Source: Candidatus Mycobacterium methanotrophicum
GTDB lineage: Bacteria > Actinomycetota > Actinomycetes > Mycobacteriales > Mycobacteriaceae
Length of the DNA: 64,000 nucleotides
Direction of reading: 5' to 3'
NCBI RefSeq assembly: GCF_023515995.1
Contig: NZ_CP097320.1
Span: forward strand, 3,720,001-3,784,000
Shown here: in pieces, positions 25,755-32,706 of the stretch
Layout of the letters: each line of letters opens with the position of its first letter
Numbering within the stretch: the first letter of the stretch is position 1
The notes under the pieces: model-generated
The model's input: only the letters and a program-made list of their open reading frames with translations
Told to the model about the DNA's origin: nothing
Databases searched by the model: none
Position numbers and translations under genes: made by a program

Positions 25755-25767
25755 GGGACCGAAGTCC
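25755..25767. promoter_or_regulatory. DosR box 1 upstream of hspX
   Basis: GGGACCGAAGTCC (next base T) matches 10 of 14 positions of the DosR core GGGACTTTAGTCCC. It lies about 66 bp upstream of the hspX start (minus strand) and about 150 bp upstream of the htrA-like start (plus strand). Confidence 0.75.
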
Positions 25768-25825
25768 TGCGTTGCAGGGCCGTTCGTCAAACCACCAGCC
25801 GGGCGACGAACGCCCTTCGTGCAGA

Positions 25826-25838
25826 GGACTTCGGTCCC
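25826..25838. promoter_or_regulatory. DosR box 2 in the hspX-htrA intergenic region
   Basis: GGACTTCGGTCCC is the exact reverse complement of box 1. The two boxes are inverted, about 71 bp apart, and centred between the divergent hspX and protease genes, suggesting both genes are DosR-controlled. A weaker AGGGCCGTTCGTC lies between them at 25776-25788. Confidence 0.75.
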
Positions 25839-25915
25839 TATTGCCGCCCGCCTGCCGCTGCTCAAGATGGAGTCGGTACGCCCCAACAGAAGCGCAATAC
25901 CAACCAAGGAGCGCC

Positions 25916-27148
25916 ATGACCCACGTTGCTGTGCACTGGCTGCATGCGCGGGCACCTGGAAAGCGCAGTACGGGCAGGGTGCTCGAAGTTCTCCCGGCTG
26001 ACGTCGGTGCAACCACGGTGGACGCACAGCGGCAGGGCATTTGTCCCGATTGGAAACTGTTCGCCGGCGCGTTGGGGGTGGCAGTGACCTCGGGGATCAT
26101 CGGGGCATCCGCCGTGTTGGCTGTCGATCCCTTCGGCAGCGAGCTGGCTCATGGCGGCGTGTCTGCCGCCCAGCGTGTGGCCGAATTTGCAAATTCCTCT
26201 GTTGAGCGCGCTGCGGCCAAGGCGGTGCCGAGCGTCGTCCAACTCGAGACGAACGCCAGTCACCTCACCGAAGAGGGTTCAGGCATCGTGTTAACCGCTG
26301 ACGGGCTGATCCTGACCAACAGCCATGTCGTGTCTGATGTCGAAGCCCGCCTACGGGGCGACGGCCCGACGAAAACCGTGGCCACCTTCGCCGACGGCCG
26401 CACCGCGCCGTTCAGTGTGGTTGGTATGGATCCCGCCACTGACATGGCGGTTGTTCGCGCGCAAGGCATTTCCGGGCTCACCCCGGTCACCCTCGGTTCC
26501 TCGGCCAATCTCCGCGTCGGCGAGAAAGTCCTCGCGGTCGGGTCTCCATTCGGTTTCGAGAACACCGTCACCACCGGGGTCATCAGCGCGCTGCACCGCC
26601 CGATACCCACCGCTACCGACTCCACCGGCCACAAGACTGTGCTCGACACCATCCAGACCGACGCCGCAATCAACCCCGGGAGTTCAGGCGGAGCGCTGAT
26701 CGATGGCAACGGCGAGCTCATCGGGGTGAATTCGCTGATCGTCACGACCGGCGCCGGCTCGATCTTCGGGCCGAGCGGTTCGATAGGGCTCGGTTTTGCT
26801 GTCCCGGTCGGGCAAGCTAAGCGCATCGCAGGCGAGTTGATCGCCACCGGCAAAGCCTCGCACGCCTACCTGGGTGTGCAGTTGGACAGCGACACTGACA
26901 CGCATGGCGCCAAGATCATCGAGACGAAAAGCGGCAGCCCCGCCGCGGCGGGCGGGCTGAATCCCGGCACGGTGGTCACCAGGATGGATGACCAAGAGAT
27001 CGCTAACGGTGATGCCCTGGTTGCGACCGTCCTCTCGAAGGTTCCTGGCGACACAGCGACGCTGAACTACATCGACACCGCGGGCGTTAACTGCACGGCA
27101 CGGGTAACCCTTGCCTCCGACCGGGATTGGCAGTGGCGCCACGCATAG
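25916..27148 (+). CDS. HtrA/PepD-like membrane-anchored serine protease with PDZ domain
   Basis: 410 residues from ATG 25916, chosen for AAGGAG 5 bases upstream; the frame is open further upstream but would run over the DosR box. One TM helix (LFAGALGVAVTSGIIGASAV) near residues 45-67. Trypsin-like domain with His in LTNSHVVSD, Asp in DPATDMAVV and Ser in NPGSSGGALID, then a C-terminal PDZ domain (AYLGVQLDSD.. GGLNPGTVVTRMDDQEIANG). Likely an extracytoplasmic protein-quality protease. Divergent from hspX with shared DosR boxes, so induction in hypoxia is probable. Confidence 0.92.
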   Translation: MTHVAVHWLHARAPGKRSTGRVLEVLPADVGATTVDAQRQGICPDWKLFAGALGVAVTSGIIGASAVLAVDPFGSELAHGGVSAAQRVAEFANSSVERAAAKAVPSVVQLETNASHLTEEGSGIVLTADGLILTNSHVVSDVEARLRGDGPTKTVATFADGRTAPFSVVGMDPATDMAVVRAQGISGLTPVTLGSSANLRVGEKVLAVGSPFGFENTVTTGVISALHRPIPTATDSTGHKTVLDTIQTDAAINPGSSGGALIDGNGELIGVNSLIVTTGAGSIFGPSGSIGLGFAVPVGQAKRIAGELIATGKASHAYLGVQLDSDTDTHGAKIIETKSGSPAAAGGLNPGTVVTRMDDQEIANGDALVATVLSKVPGDTATLNYIDTAGVNCTARVTLASDRDWQWRHA

Positions 27149-27215
27149 CCTCGACGAAGCGGACGTTCCGCTTTTTTCTGCCGGCACACCGCCGGCGGCG
27201 CGAGGCGAGCCTGGC

Positions 27216-27653
27216 TCAGCAGCGACCAGCGCTGGACAGCATGCCGGCCAGTGCGTCCAGCACACCCGGCACGAGCCGGTAGTAAGACCACTTACCGCGT
27301 TGTTCTCGTTCCAGCAGTCCGGCCTCCACCAGTGTCTTGAGGTGGTGCGAGACGGTTGGCTGGGACAGCCCAACGGGATCGGTCAGAGCACAGACACACG
27401 CCTGCGCCCCGTCGTGTGCCGCGATCAACGACACCAGCCGTAGCCGGGTCGGCTCGGCCAGCGCCCTGAGTACTGCGGCAAGCCGTTCCGCGGAAGTGCG
27501 ATCCAGCACGCCGCCGGTGATAGGGCTACAGCACGTGGCTAGGTCGGCGACCAGCAGCGAGCTGGAGGGAGGCGTTGCGGTGACGGTCACGCGGGCCATT
27601 TCTGCCACAAACATTGACAGCCATCGATGAATGGGCGCATAGTGGTCTGACAT
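27216..27653 (-). CDS. ArsR/SmtB-family metalloregulator
   Basis: 145 residues from ATG 27651-27653, though that start lies in the palindrome; starts at 27611 (MFVAEMARV) or 27599 may be used. Winged-helix core: LAAVLRALAEPTRLRLVSLI, ACVCALTDPVGLSQPTVSHHLKTL, GLLEREQRGKWSYYRLVP. Candidate thiol ligands are the CVC in helix 3, the CC pair at about 41-42 and the C-terminal Cys. Divergent from arsM, which suggests an As(III)-responsive repressor of that gene. Confidence 0.88.
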   Translation of the reverse strand: MSDHYAPIHRWLSMFVAEMARVTVTATPPSSSLLVADLATCCSPITGGVLDRTSAERLAAVLRALAEPTRLRLVSLIAAHDGAQACVCALTDPVGLSQPTVSHHLKTLVEAGLLEREQRGKWSYYRLVPGVLDALAGMLSSAGRC

Positions 27654-27669
27654 AGATGATTATCGATGT
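27650..27669. promoter_or_regulatory. Palindromic operator between arsR and arsM
   Basis: ACATAGATGATTATCGATGT is an imperfect dyad (arms ACATAGAT and ATCGATGT, 7 of 8 pairs) with a 4-bp centre. It ends 14 bp before the arsM ATG and covers the first arsR start candidate, fitting an ArsR-type operator that controls both genes. Confidence 0.6.
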
Positions 27670-27683
27670 GAGGGAGTATCCAA

Positions 27684-28505
27684 ATGAGCGAGACCACCGA
27701 CTACGAGCTGCGTGAACTGGTCCGCGACCGCTACGCTGCGGCCGCCGCCGCGGTGGCCGCGGGTGCCACCAACAGCGACGTCCTCACCGCCGAAAGCTGT
27801 TGTGCATCCAGCACCTACAGCGCGACAGACACCACGGCACACAACGCGGTCGTCGAAATAAACGACGCATTCGGCGCCAGCCTCTACAGCGCCGACGAGC
27901 AGTCGGAGCTACCCGCCAAGGCTCTCGCGGCCAGTCTCGGCTGCGGCAACCCGATCGCGGTCGCCGACCTCCATCCGGGCGAGCGCGTGCTCGACCTCGG
28001 CTCCGGCGGCGGCATCGACGTGTTGCTCTCAGCGCGCCGAGTTGGTCCGGCCGGATTCGCCTACGGCGTCGACATGACCGACGAGATGCTCGCCCTGGCC
28101 GAGGCGAACAAGGCAAAAGCAGGAGCCACCAACGTCGAGTTCCGCAAGGGCGCCATCGAAGACATCCCGCTGCCGGACGCAAGCGTCGATGTGGTGATTT
28201 CCAACTGCGTGATCAACCTCTCGGTCGACAAACCCACCGTGCTCGGTGAGATGTTCCGCGTCCTGGTACCCGGCGGGCGCATCGGCATCTCCGACGTCGT
28301 TGCCGAGGACCACCTCACCCCGCGGGACCGAGCCGAACGCGGCTCCTACTCGGGCTGCATCGCCGGTGCGCTCTCCCACCAGGAGTACCTCGACGGGCTT
28401 GCCGCGGCGGGGTTCACCGACGCGTCGATCGCCTTCACCCACCAAGTGACCGAAGGCATGCACGCCGCCGTCGTCCGCGCCACCAAACCGGCCGCACGAG
28501 CGTAA
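27684..28505 (+). CDS. arsM: Arsenite methyltransferase (ArsM)
   Basis: 273 residues. SAM-binding motif I VLDLGSGGGIDVLLSARRVG, then YGVDMTDEMLALAEANKAKA, EDIPLPDASVDVVISNCVIN and LVPGGRIGISDVVAEDHL. As-binding cysteines: AESCCASS near residue 35, SNCVINLS near 173 and YSGCIAG near 224, the three-position pattern of ArsM. It methylates As(III) to volatile or less retained forms. The final residues are Lys/Ala-rich. Intact, and with its regulator one of the few undamaged modules here; it is not a DosR gene in M. tuberculosis. Confidence 0.9.
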   Translation: MSETTDYELRELVRDRYAAAAAAVAAGATNSDVLTAESCCASSTYSATDTTAHNAVVEINDAFGASLYSADEQSELPAKALAASLGCGNPIAVADLHPGERVLDLGSGGGIDVLLSARRVGPAGFAYGVDMTDEMLALAEANKAKAGATNVEFRKGAIEDIPLPDASVDVVISNCVINLSVDKPTVLGEMFRVLVPGGRIGISDVVAEDHLTPRDRAERGSYSGCIAGALSHQEYLDGLAAAGFTDASIAFTHQVTEGMHAAVVRATKPAARA

Positions 28506-28509
28506 AGCC

Positions 28510-28742
28510 GCGACGTCGACCACGCAGGCCGAACGACTCGACGAACACGTGTCCGGCCGCGACGCCGCGACGGTGCAGCGCGGCGGCGTTGGCGCGGCCG
28601 AGCCAGCCTGCGATCACGTCAAGTACGTGGAGATTGGCCACGTCGGTCACTCCCCACACCAACAACATTCGGCGCTCGGGGTGCACGGCGAGTTGCTCCT
28701 TGATGAGCGCCCTGATCGACGCCAACCAGCTGGCCGGGCCCT
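28510..28742 (-). pseudogene. Fragment of an unidentified protein
   Basis: The minus-strand frame has coding character: SIRALIKEQLAVHPERRMLL, VWGVTDVANLHVLDVIAGWL, GRANAAALHRRGVAAGHVFV, ESFGL. It then runs antisense into the arsM 3' end without a native stop. I do not recognise the family; the tail (AAGHVFVESFG) resembles the end of FNR-like oxidoreductases only loosely. No proper start is visible. Probably a truncated gene left by deletion. Confidence 0.4.
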
Positions 28743-29472
28743 CTATCGGACCCGGATGGCGGATTCAACCTCGTCAGCGGAGAGCACTTTGGTGCAGAAG
28801 AACCAGTCCTCGCACTCGACGCCGTCCGCGTGTCCCTCCATGCGCTTCTGTGCGTCGCTGGAAGAGCCGGGCGGGGAAAGGATGACGGGGTCACCGGGCC
28901 GCCAGTCCGCCGGGGTTGCGACGCCGAAGTGGTCGGCGGTCTGCAAGGCCTTGACGACACGCAGCAACTCCTCGAAGTTGCGCCCAAGGCTTTGCGGGTA
29001 GTAGATGATAACGCGGATCGTGCCCTTCGGGTCGACGACAAAGACCGCCCGCACCGCCTTCGTGGAATCCTCGCCGGGCATGATCATCCCGTATTTGCCC
29101 GCGATATCCATTGAGACATCGTCGATTACCGGAAAGGTGACTTCGACGTCTTTGAGATCATGGAACGCGATTTTCTCTTTAATGGTCCGCAGCCAGGCGA
29201 TGTGACTGTAGAGCCCGTCGACCGACCGAGAGTCCCACCAGTTGGGTGTTGTAGGCGGCGAACTGGTGCCGCATCGAGGCGAACGTGATGAACTCGGTTG
29301 TGCAGACGGGGGTGAAGTCGGCTGGGTGGGAGAAGAAGATCACCCAGTTGCCCTTGTAGTCGGCGGGAAAGTTGATCTTGCCCTGGGTGGTGACGGCAGT
29401 GAATGCGGGGGCTGGGTCCCCGATACGTGGCATGGGTGTTGTGGCGGTCGGCGTCTCTGCGGTGGTGGTCAT
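28743..29472 (-). pseudogene. 1-Cys peroxiredoxin broken by a 4-bp tandem duplication
   Basis: The 5' part (from 29472) reads RIGDPAPAFTAVTTQGKINF, the peroxidatic site SHPADFTPVCTTEF, then YNTQLVGLSV. The frame shifts where GACC is duplicated at 29220-29227; removing one GACC restores LSVDGLYSHIAWLRTIKEKI and continues to MDIAGKYGMIMPGEDSTKAV, FVVDPKGTIRVIIYYPQSLG, GVATPADWRPGDPVI and CEDWFFCTK, ending at 28743. The encoded thiol peroxidase (Prx6/AhpC-TSA class) would be about 242 residues. Otherwise intact, so the mutation is recent or an error. Confidence 0.85.
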
Positions 29473-29578
29473 GGCATACCGTCCCCTCTCGACTAGTTGC
29501 CGCGCGTGCAGTGCGCTACTTGGCTTCAGGATACAGCCCGTCCGGCGTCGGCCGTAGGGTCGATGGTCACAGGACAGC

Positions 29579-29591
29579 GGCCGGAAGTCCT
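29579..29591. promoter_or_regulatory. Possible DosR-like box upstream of the peroxiredoxin
   Basis: On the complement AGGACTTCCGGCC resembles DosR sites of the form GGGACTTTCGGCC, about 107 bp upstream of the peroxiredoxin start on the minus strand. Weak to moderate evidence. Confidence 0.35.
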
Positions 29592-29608
29592 TTCTGCGCG
29601 ACCGCTCC

Positions 29609-29687
29609 TAGCCGCTTGAGGGTCAACTTTCGACAATTTGTTGGTGATGCGGGATGGCGCAGGATGCGCCGAATCCTCAAGCGGCTA
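29609..29687. repeat. 13-bp inverted repeat around a small loop
   Basis: TAGCCGCTTGAGG at 29609-29621 and its exact complement CCTCAAGCGGCTA at 29675-29687. The right arm contains the stop of the minus-strand gene fragment that follows. It could be a mobile-element end or a terminator-like structure. Confidence 0.5.
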
Positions 29688-29940
29688 GCGGTGTTTCGAT
29701 CGCGAGACCGGTGAACAGGGTGTGCATGTCGATGCGGATCTGTTCGTAGCCGCGCTCGACGCGGGCCCAGTGCGCGGGTTTGCGTCCCATCTTCGGACTG
29801 CGGATGCCGGCGAGGATCGGGGCGACGACCTGATCGCGGAGGGTGAGCAGGGCGGCGATGGTTCGCGCGGCCACCGGCGGGACGTGGTAGCAGCGGGTCC
29901 GGCCGGGTTTGTCGAGCCTCATCGGCTTTCGGAAACGCCA
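29677..29940 (-). pseudogene. C-terminal fragment of a conserved mycobacterial protein
   Basis: Minus-strand frame KPGRTRCYHVPPVAARTIAA, LLTLRDQVVAPILAGIRSPK, MGRKPAHWARVERGYEQIRI, DMHTLFTGLAIETPLAA, stop at 29677. I recall such tails in mycobacterial proteins often near mobile elements, but cannot name a function. The upstream part is replaced at about 29940 by the region with the copper-type operator. Truncated. Confidence 0.5.
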
Positions 29941-29952
29941 ACTGGACCGATA

Positions 29953-29966
29953 TACCCCCAGGGGTA
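29953..29966. promoter_or_regulatory. CsoR/RicR-type copper operator
   Basis: TACCCCCAGGGGTA is a perfect palindrome apart from its CA centre, of the G/C-tract type bound by CsoR-family copper repressors. It lies 32 bp upstream of an ATG that opens like a csoR gene. Confidence 0.55.
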
Positions 29967-29998
29967 CCCTTGTGATCAGTGGATGATGGAGGTAACAA

Positions 29999-30175
29999 AT
30001 GATTGGCGACGAGGACAGCATCACCGCGGGCGAGGTCGGCATCGAACCGATCGACTCCATCTCGGATTCGTCGGCACCGTATTCCGTGCTCACCGCCGGC
30101 AATGCCCTCGTATTAGAGGGACAGCGACCGCGGCCGGGCACGCAAGGCACTCATCATGTTCCGCCTATTCGGTAG
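29999..30175 (+). pseudogene. csoR-like gene stub fused to unrelated sequence
   Basis: ATG 29999 has GGAGG 6 bases upstream. The first residues, MIGDEDSITA, match the start of mycobacterial CsoR-family copper regulators (MIGDEDSI.. then VLNRLRRAQGQL). The following 48 residues do not resemble CsoR and lack its Cys-His-Cys ligands. The gene was probably cut after about 10 codons by deletion, leaving promoter, operator and RBS. Confidence 0.5.
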
Positions 30176-30186
30176 CTCTCACTGCG

Positions 30187-30548
30187 TCACCGAGGACGTA
30201 CAACGATCACCGGAACTTCCACCGAATGCGCAACCCCGGAACTCACCGAGCCCAACAGCATCCCGGGGAACCCGCCGAGGCCGTGACTGCCGAGCACCAC
30301 GACCTGCGCGTGGTGCGATTCCTCGATGAGCCAGTGGGCTGGCTTGTCACACACAGGCCACCGCTGGCGTTCTGCTCCCAGGCCTCAGCGACCTGTACTC
30401 GCCTGGAAGGCGTGGACCAGTCGGGGACCGGGGCGACGACGTGCATGAAGGGGACCGGCTGGTTGCGCATGACGGCTTCGCGAGCTGCCCAGCGTATGGC
30501 GGCATCCGACTCCACCGACCCGTCGACGGCAACTAGTATCCCGTACAT
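30187..30548 (-). pseudogene. Universal stress protein collapsed by an internal deletion
   Basis: From ATG 30546-30548: MYGILVAVDGSVESDAAIRW, AAREAVMRNQPVPFMHVVAP, to VAEAWEQNA. The sequence then jumps, out of frame, to the end of a second UspA domain: CDKPAHWLIEESHHAQVVVL, GSHGLGGFPGMLLGSVSSGV, VPVIVVRPR, stop at 30187. About 170 residues of a tandem USP are missing. The translated product would be a chimera of 101 residues. Confidence 0.8.
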
Positions 30549-30686
30549 CGTTGCCGCCTCGAACATTCCGCCTTCCTCTAGTTGTGTTGGGATCGAACGC
30601 TACCGCGATTCTGATCTCCAAGACACACATAGCGTGGACGTCATCTTTTCGAGCTGGCTGCCGATTACATGGAAATCGATCGACCG

Positions 30687-31055
30687 CTAACCATGCGATG
30701 CATGGCGCGAGCACGATTCCTGCGGCGGCAGCGCGCTCACCAACGGCGTGTCAACCCCGATCCGCCCAAGATTGCCGGCGCCACCGGGGGAGCCGAGTGG
30801 TCCGTCGCGGCCCGGCAATATCGCGCTGAAGAATGCAGCGTTGTCGGCGAGGTGCTGTTGCTGATCTGCCGGCAGATCGGTTTCGTAATAGATCGCCTCC
30901 ATGCGGCAAATCGCCTTGCAGGCACCGCAATCCACGCACTCGTCCGGGTTGATGTAGAGGGAACGAGCACCTTCGTAAATGCAGTCGACTGGGCATTCCT
31001 GCACGCAGGACTTGTCCATCACGTCAACACAGCCTCTGCCAATCACGTAAGTCAT
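30687..31055 (-). CDS. fdxA: 7Fe ferredoxin FdxA
   Basis: 122 residues, close to Rv2007c: MTYVIGRGCVDVMDKSCVQE, CPVDCIYEGARSLYINPDEC, VDCGACKAICRMEAIYYETD, LPADQQQHLADNAAFF. The Cys pattern C8-x7-C16-x3-C20 plus C40-x2-C43-x2-C46-x3-C50 supports [3Fe-4S] and [4Fe-4S] clusters. The end (SALPPQESCSRHASHG) differs from the M. tuberculosis protein. Low-potential electron carrier, a plausible partner of PFOR. A strong DosR box lies about 60 bp upstream. Confidence 0.95.
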   Translation of the reverse strand: MTYVIGRGCVDVMDKSCVQECPVDCIYEGARSLYINPDECVDCGACKAICRMEAIYYETDLPADQQQHLADNAAFFSAILPGRDGPLGSPGGAGNLGRIGVDTPLVSALPPQESCSRHASHG

Positions 31056-31114
31056 GGTCGAAGAGTACTGTCGATCGACATATTGGAGGCTGAGGCAGAA
31101 GACCTATTTTCGTA

Positions 31115-31128
31115 GGGACTAAAGGCCC
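31115..31128. promoter_or_regulatory. DosR box upstream of fdxA
   Basis: GGGACTAAAGGCCC matches about 12 of 14 positions of the core GGGACTTTAGTCCC, the best match seen in this window. Centred about 66 bp before the fdxA start. Confidence 0.8.
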
Positions 31129-31141
31129 TGAAGGCGGGAAG

Positions 31142-31393
31142 TCAGCCAGCCGGTGAACGGTCTCCATCCGCCAAATCATCTGATGTCGCTTTGGCACTCG
31201 GCGTCGGGCATTCGGCCGAGTCGGGAATGGGTCGCGGCACCGTGGCCACCGCGGCCAGCACCATCCCGAGCCAGAGCACCGCGGCTACGGCCGCCAGTCG
31301 CCGCCAGCACAGCCCACGGCGAACCCGGGTGAAGGGACCAAAGGCAGTGCGCCTTGGGTCCAACGGCCCTGCCGACACCGGTGCGGGGTCCAA
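31142..31393 (-). CDS. Small putative membrane protein
   Basis: 83 residues from TTG 31393; a stop lies just upstream in frame, so a longer start is excluded, and GTG 31378 is an alternative. One hydrophobic helix, RRLAAVAAVLWLGMVLAAVA, is preceded by Arg-rich residues and followed by a polar Pro/Ser/Asp tail. No family recognised and the RBS is poor, so it may be spurious. Confidence 0.35.
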   Translation of the reverse strand: MDPAPVSAGPLDPRRTAFGPFTRVRRGLCWRRLAAVAAVLWLGMVLAAVATVPRPIPDSAECPTPSAKATSDDLADGDRSPAG

Positions 31394-31450
31394 TAACTTC
31401 GTACCGGGACGATCCCGGTGATCGACCGGCCGCGTTTAACAGGAGACGTG

Positions 31451-32038
31451 ATGATCCAGCTGCCCGCGTCGTCGGTAGCGGTGGGCATTGGTGGTTCGCA
31501 AGCCGCGGTCGATGTCCCGACGGACGATCGTCATGCGGATCTAGCACGCGCAAAGCTTCTCGACGGGCGCGTCGTGTCACTGCGGTGCCTGGACGCTGAA
31601 GACGCCGATGCCGTCCTCGCGCTGCACCAAAACCTCCCCGACGGCGACCGCGATTTCCGTTTCTTGACGCTCAGTCCGGTGGATCTGCCGCGGCTGGCGA
31701 GCGCGTTGACCACCCCTGACGCTAACAGCTCTGCGATCGGCGCCTTCGACAAAGGCTGCCTCATTGGGGCGGCGATCTACGCCATATCCGATGACCCACG
31801 AGCCGGCGCGCTGGCGATCGTCATCGCTCGCGACGATCACCAGCGCGGGGTGAGCGCCGCGCTTCTCAGACACTTAGGCCACCTGTCGCGAAGGCACGGA
31901 CTACAGCGCCTGGTCACCGACGTCTTGTCCACCAATCGCCTCATGTTCACGGCGCTGTCAGATGCCGGATGGCCTTATCGGGGAATCACCCACGGCGCGA
32001 TAACTCACCTCGAAATCGACCTGGCCGCAGCGGTCTAA
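31451..32038 (+). CDS. GNAT-family acetyltransferase-like protein
   Basis: 195 residues from ATG 31451 with AGGAG 5 bases upstream; an in-frame ATG at 31418 would add 11. It has a GNAT pattern: DGRVVSLRCLDAEDADAVLA, FRFLTLSPVDL, IGAAIYAISDDPRAGALAIV, the acetyl-CoA-loop-like RDDHQRGVSAALLRHLGHLS and QRLVTDVLSTNRLMFTALSD. Similar domains occur in mycobacterial protein acyltransferases. Substrate unknown. Frame intact. Confidence 0.8.
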   Translation: MIQLPASSVAVGIGGSQAAVDVPTDDRHADLARAKLLDGRVVSLRCLDAEDADAVLALHQNLPDGDRDFRFLTLSPVDLPRLASALTTPDANSSAIGAFDKGCLIGAAIYAISDDPRAGALAIVIARDDHQRGVSAALLRHLGHLSRRHGLQRLVTDVLSTNRLMFTALSDAGWPYRGITHGAITHLEIDLAAAV

Positions 32039-32049
32039 ACCGCGTTGCT

Positions 32050-32063
32050 GGGGCCGAAAGCCC
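32050..32063. promoter_or_regulatory. Possible DosR box downstream of the GNAT gene
   Basis: GGGGCCGAAAGCCC has the paired G/C arms of DosR sites. The plus-strand DNA after it (32064-32390) has no gene that I can support: a short ATG frame from 32142 and an overlapping frame at 32176-32358 (RRLAELQTLGLVLHNAR) are both unrecognised. A DosR target may once have followed and been deleted. Confidence 0.4.
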
Positions 32064-32396
32064 ATTTCCTCGACGACCAACGGCCCTGGCGATTCGTCGG
32101 GAAAGCTCTAACGTCGATGTCGAAGGAGAGGCGGTGTTGGTATGACGCACACGGTGGTCCACGTGCGACGACGCCGTGCGGGGCCGACGACTCGCCGAAT
32201 TACAAACGTTGGGGCTGGTTTTGCACAATGCCCGGGCTGGACACTGCACTAGGTTTCGCTTGCCGTTACTGGCCTCAGTTGACGACCAGCAACGCGATTT
32301 CGATGCGATCTTCGCGCGGTCCGCCGCGAGCAGTTCGGTACTGCAGTTTCGTCATTGACTAATTCTCAATTGAGCGGCGGTGTGGTGTTGTTCGGA

Positions 32397-32706
32397 AACA
32401 GCGCCGATCCCGTTTGCGCTCTACCGCGTCGGCGTGGATCCAAAGCGTCTGGCCCGCGGTACCAGCGCGCTCCGGCTGATGGTGCGTGCCACACGGCAAG
32501 CGTTGCGGGCCTTGCAGGAGTGCGGTAACAGCCAGATCCCCGCAACTTTCGCGCTGGATCTATATGCGCCAAAGCGTTTCGCCATCGCCTATTGGCGGCG
32601 CATCATGGCATCCGACAACGGGGAATTGTGGTTCGCCGGTCACACACGCGCGGCGCGGCCAGAGATGACATCGCTTGCCGCGGCAGTAAAACAAGCGGCG
32701 GCGTAG
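32397..32706 (+). pseudogene. C-terminal fragment of a ketopantoate-reductase-like protein
   Basis: Frame with YRVGVDPKRLARGTSALRLM, VRATRQALRALQECGNSQIP, YAPKRFAIAYWRRIMASDNG, ELWFAGHTRAARPEMTSLAA, as in the C-terminal helical domain of ApbA/PanE-type reductases. The N-terminal NADPH-binding domain is absent. Its last 147 bases are antisense to the extended end of the ctpF-like ORF. Confidence 0.65.

Noticed and set aside
25772..25915. Upstream extension of the HtrA-like protease
   Set aside because: It would translate through a DosR box; ATG 25916 has AAGGAG at ideal spacing.
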